64,000 bases of DNA, taken from positions 11,674,001-11,738,000 of the forward strand of contig NC_056415.1 in the NCBI RefSeq assembly GCF_905147365.1, in the 5' to 3' direction. The stretch is from Aricia agestis. Lineage: Eukaryota > Arthropoda > Insecta > Lepidoptera > Lycaenidae. This document shows positions 1 through 10,066 of the stretch, piece after piece. Positions within the stretch are counted from its first letter, which is position 1, and every line of letters begins with the position of its first letter. Position numbers and translations under genes: made by a program. The notes below the pieces were generated by a model. The model did no database searches. It saw nothing but the letters and a program-made list of their open reading frames with translations, and was not told where the DNA came from.

Positions 1-128
1 TTCATCAAGTCACCACTTTTGTGAACATGGCACCAAATTGGGATTATATCCTATTACACCAAAAGATTTTTTTTTTTAAATCGGTTCACAAACGGCGGAG
101 TAATCGTTGAGCATAAAAAAAACGAACA
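1..128 (-). repeat. Fragment of the ACCGACTTC-type repeat
   Basis: The text ATCGGTTCACAAACGGCGGA near position 80 resembles, in reverse, the internal part of a common lepidopteran repeat that begins ACCGACTTC. The terminal motif is not present, so the piece is truncated by the window edge or by decay. The link rests on recall of that repeat family. Confidence 0.3.
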
Positions 129-239
129 TAACACCTTCTCCATTTCGAGTGTAATGAAGATAGTGTGGGAGGTAGAGAGGTGGATTTCCTTTGGCTACTT
201 TAAGTACCGTAAACCTTATTTAAACACAAATTAAAAAGA

Positions 240-355
240 TATAGATGATTTTATACCTTTTTTTACTTTGTCCCGCTTTTGATTGAAGAATCCCGCTTTT
301 TCACTCAAAAAGTTCCAATGTCCCGACATGGCACAAAAAAAATCTGGCAACGCTG
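240..355. repeat. Possible hAT-like right terminus
   Basis: The stretch ends TCTGGCAACGCTG, which read in reverse starts CAGCGTTGCCAGA, a typical hAT-like terminal repeat. It is preceded by two TCCCGCTTTT units and a TCCCGACA. A comparable arrangement (subterminal TCCGGCTTTT, terminus CAGGGTTGCCAGG) occurs in the element at 58456-58790. No left end or target duplication was found. Confidence 0.3.
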
Positions 356-490
356 CTAAGCGTGTTTACACACGGCGCCGCGCCGTGTGAAAAGGGTACA
401 AGAATGAGTAAGCAGCGGCGCCGCGCCGCCGCGGTGGCGCGGGCGGTGCCGCGGCCGCTGCCGCTGCGGCGCGTGTGTAAACACGCTTAG
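356..490. repeat. GC-rich foldback MITE
   Basis: The ends are an inverted repeat, CTAAGCGTGTTTACACACG on the left and its complement at 472-490. Inside lies an extremely GC-rich core at about 410-475 built of GGCGCC, GCGGCC and CCGCGG words, in sharp contrast to the AT-rich surroundings. The left arm contains its own hairpin (ACACGGCG...CGCCGTGT). No target duplication is evident. Confidence 0.7.
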
Positions 491-866
491 GTTCGCCATC
501 TTCCTATGAATCAACTTCTTTGATACTGAATACTTTACTGGAAACGACTGTACCTAGGAAATGCCCTTGTAGTACCTATCCTCATCCCGTCAGCGTTTAT
601 TCACTCCCTAACTATACTTACCTCGTTTCCATTTGTTCATCTCGTTGCGAAATATTTCACTTTTATTGTTCATTTTGTCGCGCGATAAAATAAATACGGC
701 GTACCTTTCTAGTTTGAGTTTCGCGCAAACCGAGAGTTGGAGTAATAGCTAAATACGTGAGTGGATCAAGTGGATAACTAATAATTTATAACATCAGAGC
801 AACTATACATTGTTTCCCTTATAATTAAAATAAACTCTGTAACTTACCCACTTCATCATCATTGAC

Positions 867-1115
867 GACCTCTGTGGCTCAGTTGGTGGCGCATTGGTAG
901 CGCAAGTGGGGGTCGCGGGTTCGAATACCACCGACGGAACAAAAGTTTTCAATATTCCTGCGTCTTGGATGTAAATTAAATATATTATGTATAAAAGTAT
1001 TAAACATATTTGTCCCCTGTATCACCCGTAATACGAGTCCTTCGGGTACTTACTTAGCACGGGGCCAGACTGACGTGGTGTGAAGCGTCCATAGATATTA
1101 TTATTATTATTATAT
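867..1115 (+). mobile_element. tRNA-derived SINE
   Basis: A Pol III type 2 promoter is visible: box A TGGCTCAGTTGG at 875-886 and box B GGTTCGAATACC at 918-929, within a tRNA-like head of about 75 bases. The body follows (GGGTACTTACTTAGCACGGG, then GGGCCAGACTGACGTGGTG), and it ends in AAGCGTCCATAGATATTATT with an ATT microsatellite tail. Head and tail fragments of the same family occur at 20890-20948 and 39217-39248. The copy is nearly full length. Confidence 0.8.
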
Positions 1116-1146
1116 CTGGCTTCTTTCTAATAATATATCTTACTAT

Positions 1147-1522
1147 CATGGGCGTACCCAGGTTATGAGCCAGGGGGGGGGCCAAATTACCCAGGTTCTG
1201 GGCCAGGGGGTGGGCAAATCAGATTTTTCATAAGCTAAGTGTTTATAAAGAATAAAAAATTAATAATAATCTTATATATAAAAATGGATTTTCAAATGTG
1301 TTAGTCGCGCTAAAACTCAAAATTTTAGTATTAAATTGGGCTGATTTTAGTATTAAAATATTCGTAGAAGTCCAGGGAAGGTTATAAAGTGACACGAAGT
1401 TCACCGGGACAGCTAGTAAAATTATAAAAAGTACTAGATAATATACTTAGTAGGGACGTCAACATGATCCAGGGGGGGGGGGGGCATCTGCCCCCCCCTG
1501 CCCCCCACTCGGTACGCCCGTG
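1147..1522. mobile_element. Non-autonomous hAT-like element
   Basis: Terminal repeats CATGGGCGTACC (left) and GGTACGCCCGTG (right) are flanked by the direct repeat CTTACTAT at 1139-1146 and 1523-1530, an 8-bp target duplication as expected for hAT. Next to each end lies a run of G (left, about 1171) or C (right, about 1490). The element carries a Helitron at 1270-1416 and has no coding sequence. Confidence 0.8.
1270..1416 (+). mobile_element. Short Helitron, family E
   Basis: Starts TCTTATATATAAAAATGG after an A and ends GGGACAGCTAG before a T, the Helitron A|TC...CTAG|T arrangement without target duplication. Four other copies lie at 3342-3495, 14266-14401, 31702-31856 and, as a more distant relative, 60465-60759. 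There is no coding capacity. It lies within the hAT element at 1147-1522. Confidence 0.8.
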
Positions 1523-1864
1523 CTTACTATACATAAAATCTACATTTATTTTAAATCATTCTCCTCCTAAGGCCTCCATTTATGAAAAAAAAACCATAAA
1601 TTTTTTAATTGTTAGCTACCCACTTTATCCTTACGTCCTCAACTGTGTTTGAATTTCGTTCTATTCAGTCGGTTCCCAAAATATGGATGATATCCAGGTG
1701 CGTTGATTAACGACGGGAAACTGAATCGTCTGTCCCATATTCAGGATATGGTAAAGTTTAATTCGGTTATACGTAAATATTCTAGGCTTTGAGTTCTATC
1801 CAGATATAATCCGTCCTTCTATAGACGCTATGTCAAATATTATTTTGATCGACATAAAATAACC

Positions 1865-1975
1865 AAAGGCACCCTGAGATATCAAAGGGTTTTTGTGGTT
1901 GGATACCGCTGTCGATCCTGTCGACACAGGAGATACAGATGGTGATATTATTATGTAGTGTACTGTTGGGCCAAA
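1865..1975 (-). repeat. Repeat shared with 35232-35340, possibly decayed coding
   Basis: The segment containing ATATCAAAGGGTTTT, then a GTGGTTG(G/A)ATACCGCTGT motif and GACACAGGAGA, is shared with 35232-35340. Read on the minus strand both give a similar peptide, containing VSPVS, then TAV.NH.NPLIS. That suggests a fragment of a repeated protein-coding element. I do not recognise the protein. Confidence 0.5.
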
Positions 1976-1984
1976 CGCCCGTTT

Positions 1985-3335
1985 AAAAATATAACGAAAA
2001 CAATTTAATTGGAACAATTTAATGTGACACTATATATATTTTCTTCATTGCGCGGATATTGTCTACGGTCCAAGAAGCATGTTTTGGAACTGCCATATGC
2101 ATATTAATTATAACCTGTTTCTTATGTCAATGATTACAACAGAATCTTTTTTTTTCAGTTTTTTATACCTAATAATAATTATTACTGTGGGGGACAGCTT
2201 GCGCTAATTCCCCGTAGATCGCCTAGGTCAGCGTTTCTTGAAGAGATGAGGGTGATGATGATGATGATTACTTGATGAGGAGATGAATTTAAACACTTTT
2301 TCAGTCTTGTTCCAGGTAGCAAGCACACATTAGTTCCGAAGCTGGGCAACGTTGGAGAGCGAGTGTCGTACTATGGCGGCCGACCCATATTTATATCGGC
2401 CCCGGTACCCAGCTTCCAGAACATTCCATGCCTCACCCCGTTGGAAGGAAAATTTATTGTATTTCCATGAAAATTACATTATTTTACAAAATATACATTT
2501 GTTTTACTTGTACAATTCTCTTAGCTATAATTTTACATAATAAACATGTTCGTGCCGACCTCCGTAACCGAAATAATCGCAAAAATCTATTTTTCCTATA
2601 TTTATACTACCTCGCCGCCCCCCGACATAAGAGTCGCCTCTGGCTGTCCCTCTCGCACGGGACTTCCTTGTCTGGGACAAGAATAGCCCGCTCGAGATGT
2701 ATACTATCTCCCTCACTTTTCGGTTACAGAAATCGGCACTACCACACTGGCTCTAAACCCATCCCATTGAATGGCACTATTTTTCACTGTACACTGATTT
2801 TTCACTAAAATGTCCTTAGTCCATACACTTATTTACTGTCTGTCGTGCACAATTACAAACCACCTGTAAAAATATAAAAATACCTACTAAGGTACCTAAT
2901 TAAAATAATATAAATAAAAAAAATAAAAAAAGCTATCAAATTTTAATGTTACACTCCGGATATATCTGATTCAAAAATCAAATAAATAGTTATTACGTAT
3001 AATATTGGTTGTAAGAGAAAATATTATCATGCTACGGGTTGTCGATATCGTTTCATACAGGAAGATTGTGTAATGCTACCCCAGCGCTTATTCCAGTTTC
3101 CTGAGAGCCACCGCTATTTCCTCTTGCCGCTTATACGACATTACTGAAAACGACATTCGACCAGTTTAACGTGCTCTTGTAAAATTACACATTTAAAATC
3201 AAAAGAGGTTTAAATATAATTATATTCGAAACCTCCTGGTTTCGACTGTTTATTTGGCTCCTATATTTGTCTAGTCAGTAGTCACACATACCAAGTTGGC
3301 ATAAACTATGATTGTGACTTATTTTGGACCATCTA
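1985..3335. other. Stretch with no recognisable gene or element
   Basis: Mostly AT-rich sequence with a GATGAT run at about 2250. A slightly more GC-rich block at 2340-2800 carries overlapping open frames of up to 126 codons on the plus strand and 63 on the minus strand. Neither frame shows a domain or motif I recognise. Confidence 0.5.
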
Positions 3336-3341
3336 GGTATA

Positions 3342-3495
3342 TCTTATATATAAAAATGGATATCCAAGTGTGTTAGTCGCACTAAAACTCGAAAACGGCT
3401 GAACGGATTGGGCTGATTTTAGTCTTAAAAAATTCGTAGTAGTCTAGGGGAGGTTTTAAAGTGACCTGTGACACGAAGTTCACCGGAACAGCTAG
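3342..3495 (+). mobile_element. Short Helitron, family E
   Basis: Starts TCTTATATATAAAAATGG after A3341 and ends GGAACAGCTAG before T3496. The sequence is close to the copy at 1270-1416 and slightly longer through an extra GTGACCT unit near the 3' end. No coding capacity. Confidence 0.8.
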
Positions 3496-4219
3496 TAATT
3501 TAATAAAAATAAACAAGGGCACATAGTATCAGTAGGCTTTTTCTTTGTCTTATATTATAGGAAGTCACATAAAAGTCGATAGTCATTGTATACTTTGTTA
3601 ATTAAAACAAGACAGTGAACTGGAAGGGCAAGATTATAATGGCTCCTTTGATATATTCTATTTGGTGTAACAATTATGATCTATGAACTTATACTATGTC
3701 AATAAACTAATATAATATAAAAGACATTTAAAATTTTATGAATTTTATATTCTATGGTTCTATAGGAAATAAGAAAATAATTATTTTAATAGTATTCAGG
3801 GTCCTATATTTAAAAATTAAAACCATTCCATCTTTCGAATATAATATTAACTTATCTTGCGAATTATTCAGGCGAGAATTTTCCGATTGTGTCTAAATAC
3901 AAAGCGAATTGTACGCGTGGGATGCTTAAATAATTTTTAATGTTAAAATGTCAATTTTAAAAAATGTTTATATAATATTACAACATAAGTAATGCCTTTT
4001 TGATAAGGGTTCAATGGTAAAAAACCCTTTTCATTTTGTGCAAACATCGTTTTCCTTGTAGGTTGTTGTAAATATTAATTTATTGTGCCACTGAATTAAA
4101 TTTTTCTTTTGTCGTCCGTAAATAAATGGCCCTATTTCAATCATATTGTCTAAATGGTACACCAAAATATACACATCAAGAACGTCTATCTAGATACATA
4201 TTATTTGTATTTTATGAAA

Positions 4220-4612
4220 TCTATAATATACTAATACGGGAACGAGAAACTTTGCATCCCTTTTGACGAAAAATGCGAAAACGTAGGTGAATAAAATTTT
4301 GCAGTTATAGTTTATATGGTGAAGAAGTGCATCGAGCTAATATTATTTTGAAATTATGCTTTTATCATAATTTTTTTAACAAACAAAACATTACACACAC
4401 TACAATGTGCACACTACCATCTTTTTTAATGACAAGCCTATAACATACCTAGATATACCTCTTTTGTTTATGGTTGAAGTCTGTTGTGAAATTAAAAATG
4501 GATTATTGTTTTTTTTTATTAAATTTGAAATAGTCAATACTTTAAACGGGGAGACAAAAGAAGAAAATAATAAAATTTTTACGTTGAATTTCAACCATTG
4601 GGCGATCTCTAG
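4220..4612 (+). mobile_element. Helitron, family C
   Basis: Starts TCTATAATATACTAATACGG after A4219 and ends TTGGGCGATCTCTAG before T4613. A second copy lies on the minus strand at 52700-53190. Overlapping open frames on both strands (about 4400-4619) fall inside the element and are not genes. Confidence 0.75.
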
Positions 4613-4712
4613 TATCTAAAAATCTATCAGGAATTTTTTAAGTGATTAGTCGGAGAATGGTAGATTATTTTATGGTTTTTTACCATACATAAAAAACTTC
4701 TTCGGATTTTTC

Positions 4713-4757
4713 CACAGACATAGATCAAGGTGACATAGATCTCGATCTATGTCTGTG
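4713..4757. mobile_element. 45-bp hAT-like micro-element with 8-bp target duplication
   Basis: Perfect 14-bp inverted repeats CACAGACATAGATC and GATCTATGTCTGTG enclose 17 bases. The direct repeat GATTTTTC flanks it at 4705-4712 and 4758-4765. The same ends and an 8-bp duplication define the 311-bp element at 26474-26784, so this is the shortest member of that family seen here. Confidence 0.8.
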
Positions 4758-4769
4758 GATTTTTCTTAC

Positions 4770-5905
4770 ATCTGTCTTTTTATCCTATCCAACATAGATG
4801 ACCAACATCTATCAAATCATTATTTTACAAAAAAATACCATAATATTTTAAGCCAGAAATAAAATATTTTACAAATGAGATATTAGGATATTATTTTTTT
4901 GATTTTGTGGTCAAAAATCTTAACAATTTTATAGGTAAATTCAAAATTTAAAGAAACATCTACACTCAAACAAATAAACTCTTTGCTAATCATAACGTTT
5001 TTCTTTAAAATTTCTAAATTCGTTAGTGATAGGAACTACTATAATTTTGTTATACTATATTATGTATTCAGTACAACATTAAACAAACTCCATTGGACCT
5101 ATTCGCAGCTTTTTCGGAGCAAACGTTACTCTAAACTTTTCGAATAAATAACAAAGTTAATAAATTAATTTATAGGCTAGAGGAAAAGTTTATCGGTAGA
5201 CAAGGAAATATTGCTTAGTTATAAACTTAATGGATTTATTTCCTCTCTTGAAAGCTTTTTAAAGGGGCCGCGTGTCAAATGTAAACAACATTCTTTTTAG
5301 CCTCTGGTTAGTAATATTAATTGGCTTGAAATACAAAAGATTTAAGAAAAGTAATAGCTTGTATTTAATAGGCTCTAAATATGTTGAGCAAGAGGGAAGG
5401 AGGATACTTTTTATCGCAAGAAAATCATTGAAATGTAGGATTACAATACAATATTATAATTATTATTATGCTTTCTTGAGAGTGAAATTAACAGTCAAAG
5501 GATTCGTTACACTTTTAACCTCACAGCGAATGTTGAATAGGTGTTATTGATGAAGATCGAAGTTCAACATAGAAGGTATGGAAAGGTACATAATTAAGTG
5601 TCAATCAAATAAATGATGACCTGAGGCACAAGTCCAAATAACACAGTAAACCATCATCACTATCCAAACTGGCATACGCACATGGCACAGTAAATCGCAC
5701 ACATAGGCATGATTTCAGACTTAATACAAAACAATGCAGTGTAGCATGTGCGTTAAACTTATCCCTGTGTTGAACAACATAGATTTCAAGGACAAGGTTG
5801 AGTTACAATAGTATATGTATTCATAATGTGCTTGAGGACTGAGGCAGGACGTGTACAGTAGTTTATTTACATTCAGAGGTTTTGGTTGTCAGGATGATCG
5901 TTGTT
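4770..5905. other. AT-rich stretch without recognisable features
   Basis: I see no gene, RNA or element with defined ends. A 92-codon open frame at 5272-5550 has a lysine- and tyrosine-rich composition typical of random AT-rich sequence, and no motif. Confidence 0.5.
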
Positions 5906-5909
5906 TATC

Positions 5910-5974
5910 GGTGTCTACGAAAGCGGGCAACAGTTATATTGATCAAATAACTGTTGCCCGCTCTCGTAGACACC
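5910..5974. repeat. Hairpin with 28-bp arms
   Basis: GGTGTCTACGAAAGCGGGCA... at 5910-5937 pairs with 5947-5974 with one mismatch, around a 9-base loop. The symmetry and the absence of bulges look more like a small foldback element than a microRNA precursor. Confidence 0.7.
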
Positions 5975-6448
5975 GCGTCCCACGGTAACTCTGTATCTTA
6001 GGGGATAATGCAGCATTATGTGTTTAAGAGCAATTACGCCGTTCACGCTCAATTTGGCTTAAAATTGTACTTTTCAAACTCGAAAAAATCATCAACCACT
6101 TTCTTTATAAAAATGTTGATTGCTTATTTTTATAGGAAACTTCACTGTCTTCACTTCAGTAGGGAAAAAAATATGATTTATAGAGTATTTGTACATAAAA
6201 TGTCGATTACCTTAACAGAGGTTTAATTCCGTTTTAGTATCAGTTTCGAAGCTTAAAATTTACGAAACCAGCGATAGATTTAATTAGAAAAAAAATAATT
6301 TAAACCTATTGACAAGCGAAATTTAAAATACTAAGGTGGTTTTAATTTTAGATATAAATTTGCGACGTCACACTAGGGAGAGGCAATTATTAAAGTGAGG
6401 CGAACAAAATACTCACAAGCCGCTCTCTCTCTGTTGAGTTATGAACCA

Positions 6449-6599
6449 GGGCCCGTACCACGAAACGGTTTTGAGACTCAAACAATCGGACGAGAAAGCC
6501 ACGTTCTGCTCTAACAACGTAATTTCTCGTTTGTTAGAGTAGGACGTGGCATTCTCGTACGATTGTTTGAGTCTCAAAACCGTTTCGTGGTACGGGCCC
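6449..6599. mobile_element. Long-TIR MITE
   Basis: GGGCCCGTACCACGAAACGG begins an inverted repeat of about 45 bp that is essentially perfect at the right end (GGTACGGGCCC ends 6599). The centre is a weaker continuation of the stem. It abuts the retrotransposon remnant that begins about 10 bases downstream. Flanks show only CAGG-like similarity, so the target duplication is uncertain. Confidence 0.8.
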
Positions 6600-6610
6600 A
6601 GGGCCCAGGG

Positions 6611-7046
6611 TGCTCAAGTGCTGTGTTTGGCCGCAAGTCCTTTACGGTTGTGAAGCTTGGACTATGAAAGAAGACCTAAGAAAAAAATTGGAAGCATTTG
6701 AGATGGTGACGTACCGGCGAATGCTGCGGATAAAATGGAAGGACAAAGTTACAAACGCAGAAGTACTCAAACGTATGCGTAAAAAACTTAGTGGAACTTG
6801 TTCGTACCATCAAGCAAAGAAAAGTCGCGTATCTGGGCCATATTATCTTCAGGAACAAACAGTACAAGCTTTTTCAAACCATAATGATGGGAAAGTTTGC
6901 CGGAAAACGAAAACCAGGGAGGGAGACGCAAAACATCTTGGCTGAGGAATATCCGAGAATGGACAGGGATAAAGTCTATTGAAGAACTTTTCAGACTCGC
7001 TTTGGACAACGAAAAGTTTCGGAGCATGACTGCCAACCTTCAGTAA
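6611..7046 (+). pseudogene. Non-LTR retrotransposon ORF2, C-terminal remnant
   Basis: The reading frame gives VLYGCEAWTMKEDLRKKLEA and then TYRRMLRIKWKDK, the well-known region just after the reverse transcriptase core in many insect non-LTR elements; my best guess is RTE or a related clade. Reading must shift frame near 6787 (continuing VRTIKQRKVAYLGHI) and again near 6937 (REWTGIKSIEELFRLALD) to reach a TAA at 7044-7046. Two frameshifts and complete loss of the endonuclease and catalytic domains make it a dead, 5'-truncated copy. The following 90 bases look like its 3' untranslated region. Confidence 0.8.
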
Positions 7047-7403
7047 TTGCAGAGGCACTGGAAGAAGAAGACTGCGGAGAGGGGTCTCACCAATGTGACT
7101 ATCTGTGACAAGGAAAGGGGAGGGAGAGTATAAAATTATAATTCTGTCTACTCTGATAAAATCATGAAAATCGTGTGACGTTCTTTATGGATGGTTCCTA
7201 GTGACGGGAAACATTTTATCCCAGCAATATCGAATAGGCTGATATCGGACGTCGAACAAAAGGAACGTGCTCAATCCCGGCATCCCGTAATCCTCATTAA
7301 ATATTCCCGACAATGCGTCTTTCAGTTCTGATTGAATACAATTGTCTCCCGCCTAATATCCCGCCCGATTAGTATTATAATGTTATTTCGGGAATGGAAA
7401 TTT

Positions 7404-7984
7404 GAAGACGTGAGTGGATGAAGTGGGTAACTGAAATTTTACAACATGAGAGCAATCACTTATTTTTAACCGACTTCAAAAAAGGAGGTTATCAATTCGG
7501 CGAGTGTGTATGTAATATTTCCAAAACTGCCCAGTTTTCGTATATGTTAGTATATATCAGCGTCTGAACAAATGTTCCAAATTTCAAAAGTGTATGTTGT
7601 ATGTATGTATGTTTTTGTTTGTGTTTGCATATCTCCGGAACTACAAGTCCGATTCAAGTGATTCTTTTTTTTGTTGTACTAGGTTTGTTCAACTTAGGGA
7701 ATAGTGCAAGTTTCATCAAAATTATATAATTGTTTTGGAGACAGGAAGATTTAATTCTCAATTACGTACAATTTTGAAGTCGGTTTTATCTTTTTAAAAT
7801 AGTTATTATTTCCCTTATAATAATTCGTACTTCATAATTTTGCCAATGTAACATCTAGATATATGTAATACAGAATCCACACTTTTTGATTTCAAATCAT
7901 TTTTGCGGTCCTAAAGCCTCCATTTACGCAAAAAAAACATTATTTTAAAATTGTTAGTTATTCACTTAATCCAATCATGTCTTC
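7404..7984. mobile_element. TIR MITE, copy 2
   Basis: Left end GAAGACGTGAGTGGATGAAG and right end (reverse reading GAAGACATGATTGGATTAAG) are imperfect inverted repeats. It matches copy 1 at 754-1640 once the insertions in each are removed. This copy is interrupted by the ACCGACTTC element at 7468-7786 and lacks the SINE and hAT insertions of copy 1. Confidence 0.65.
7468..7786 (+). mobile_element. ACCGACTTC-type TIR element
   Basis: The ends are AACCGACTTCAAAA and TTTTGAAGTCGGTT, an inverted repeat of about 14 bp. This terminal sequence is very common in Lepidoptera. The interior is T/G-rich with a TGTATGTATG run. Partial relatives by terminal sequence are at 40945-40962, 44311-44328 and 52261-52305. 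Confidence 0.65.
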
Positions 7985-8400
7985 GAATTCAATATGGCTA
8001 ACCGGATGATCTAAATTACGATTACGATTAATGTATGTTAGTTGTAAGTCTTCGTGGTAATGTTTTGATAAATTAACGCCAAGCCAAACCACGTGTTGGA
8101 TATCAATTAAGAGTTTTTGAAGCGTTGTATATTTTAATAAAATAATATGAAAGTGTGGCTTTTATTTAAAGTAAAAAATAAAAATAAATGTTTAACTGAA
8201 AGTGTAATCTAGGTTATTATTGCCAGAGACCTTTTTTGTTGATACTTGATTATTCATTTTACGACAACATACGAGCCAACCGTAAATTTTTCGTATGTGC
8301 AATAAATCATCCTTATCTTGAATCGCTTAATCTATGCCCTAAAATCGCATTAAAATGAGTAGTTAAAAAACTAAAATATATCCTACCCTTACCATAATAT

Positions 8401-8645
8401 AACTATGTCCACACTATGCGCTTTCGTCTTCAATTTTCATCATCTTCTTTCATTCAACTTTCAATTATCATTCAATAATTGAATGCGTCAACGAACGCAA
8501 CGCCAACTGACAATTTTAATAACAAAGCGAAAGTTTTGGATACGGTCAGAGGGCATGCGTCGCGGGCATGCCTCACGTTCGCCGTTGACTGCGCTATAAC
8601 GCATGCCCTTGACGAACAGAAAAAGGCACAGTGTGGACAAAGCTT
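8401..8645. mobile_element. TIR MITE (TATGTCCACACT type), copy 1
   Basis: ACTATGTCCACACTATGC on the left pairs with GCACAGTGTGGACAAAG on the right. The interior has GC-rich words (GGCATGCGTCGCGGGCATGC). The left half is repeated at 62092-62201. An antisense open frame of 64 codons lies within it and is not a gene. Confidence 0.65.
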
Positions 8646-9039
8646 TTGAATTTCAAATGTTTCCATTTAAAAAGCAACTATGCACATAAATAAAACGGCT
8701 AATGAAAAATAAATATTGGTCTCCACGTGAGTGACACTTAATATATTCAGGAGAATGGCTGAAGTGTCACGGGCGGTGTCGTCATATTAAGACCGCGGAC
8801 AGCTGCGCTACCGGATACACTAAAATACACCACAGGTGCTCGTTATATCCATGTATCCTACTTGCTTTAATTAGACACTTGTTTGGACTAATGATGTATC
8901 GCGTACTAAGCGCTTAATGTTTTTGAATGGATATTTGGGGATATTTTTAAACGATTTCAATAATGGAGGATTCTATGTTCGGCTGTTGATGAATTTAAGT
9001 TTCGTGTCACCTCAAGAGTATTAGAGTAAGAGCCCGCGA

Positions 9040-9435
9040 GAGCCAGACCTTCCTTCGTTTCGTAAAGCTAAAAGTTTACCTGTTTGTGATCTTTACAGAG
9101 ATAGGAACGACCAGCAACTATGGAGTTTCGGTCGCGGTTACTTTAGGAGGTATCCAGTTCTGAACGTCTACCTGACTTTCGAAAAAGCGTATAGCTCAAT
9201 TTTATAGCTTTAAATATTCTTCGCGGCTTCAAAAATGTCCGGCACTGGAAGACGAGATTCCTCCACTTATCGCAAAGAATATAAGCTATGAAATTGAGCT
9301 TTACTCCTTCTCGAAGGTCATGTAGACCTTCAGAACTGGATACCTCCTAAAGTAACCGCGACCGAAACTCCTTAGTTGCTGGTCGTTCTTACCTCTGTAA
9401 TGGTCACAAACATGCAAATTTTCAAGGCTGGTACC
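9040..9435. mobile_element. Long foldback element, about 160-bp arms
   Basis: The block 9065-9232 (with GATAGGAACGACCAGCAACT and GGTTACTTTAGGAGGTATCC) is repeated in reverse at 9268-9425 (GGATACCTCCTAAAGTAACC, then AGTTGCTGGTCGTTC). The loop is only about 40 bases. The arms have diverged by scattered substitutions, so the insertion is not recent. Exact ends uncertain. Confidence 0.75.
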
Positions 9436-9486
9436 GCCGAGATTTTGTTGTGTGCCGTACTTGGCAACACATTGATACTCACCTCA

Positions 9487-9672
9487 CAGAAAACCGGCGT
9501 GAAACAGCGCTTCCGCTGTGTTTCGCCGAGTAAGTGAGTTTACCGGAGGCCCAATCCCCTACCCTTTTCCTTTCCCTACCCTCCCCTATTTCCTTCCGTA
9601 CCCTCCCCTATTCCCTTCCCTATTTCCCTTCTCTATTTCATAAAAATAAATTCCCTTCCCTATTTCATAAAA
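9487..9672 (+). mobile_element. Poly-A SINE (CTACCC type), truncated copy
   Basis: Begins inside the element at CAGAAAACCGGCGTGAAACA and runs through GTTTCGCCGAGTAAGTGAG and a CCCTACCC/TTCCC pyrimidine tract. It lacks the LINE-like tail found in the copies at 27241 and 61117 and instead ends with two TTTCATAAAAATAAA units, so it has an internal deletion near the 3' end. Confidence 0.7.
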
Positions 9673-9873
9673 ATAAAAATAAAAACCATGGCGCACACAT
9701 ACGAGCCGCGCGCGGTGCCTTTGTATGAAGATAACTTACTTCCCCTCCTTTTACTATGACAGGACTGCTGCGTCAATTTCCATCAAAACTCAAAATAAAA
9801 TCCATGCAGAACATAGGGTCGCGTCAAAATGTACGGTTCCTGCGAGATTTTACGTACCATCCGTACGATAAAA

Positions 9874-10066
9874 TCCATACTAATATGTATATCTGTCTGT
9901 CTGTCTATTACCACGCCCAAACCACTGAAACGATATTTCTGAAATTCAGTATAGAGACACATTTGAATCCCGGGGGAGGACATAGGACACTTTTTATCCC
10001 GGAAAAATGTACGTTCCCTACGCGATAGACCAATTCTGGCGCAACGGAGTTGCGGGCGTCATCTTG
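9874..10066 (+). mobile_element. Helitron, family B
   Basis: Starts TCCATACTAATATGTATATC after A9873. It runs through GACATAGGACACTTTTTATC and GGCGCAACGGAGTTGCGGGC to end CATCTTG, where CTTG replaces the usual CTAG. The GCGCAAC...GTTGCG hairpin precedes the end, as expected. Other copies are at 24968, 27069, 28067, 43549 and 60823. Confidence 0.75.

Larger units (their letters stand above)
754..1640. mobile_element. TIR MITE, copy 1, interrupted by other elements
   Basis: The left end ACGTGAGTGGATCAAGTGG and right end (reverse reading GACGTAAGGATAAAGTGGG) form imperfect terminal inverted repeats. The same two ends flank the copy at 7404-7984, and internal segments also match between copies (about 780-850 to 7795-7850, and 1550-1630 to 7885-7975). 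This copy is interrupted by a SINE (867-1115) and by a hAT element (1147-1522) that itself carries a Helitron. Superfamily not determined. Confidence 0.6.

Noticed and set aside
872..945. Functional tRNA gene
   Set aside because: The boxes are present, but the cloverleaf is imperfect and the sequence continues into a SINE body and tail.
2428..2808. 126-codon plus-strand open frame
   Set aside because: No recognisable motif, an opposite-strand frame overlaps it, and there is no second line of evidence for coding.
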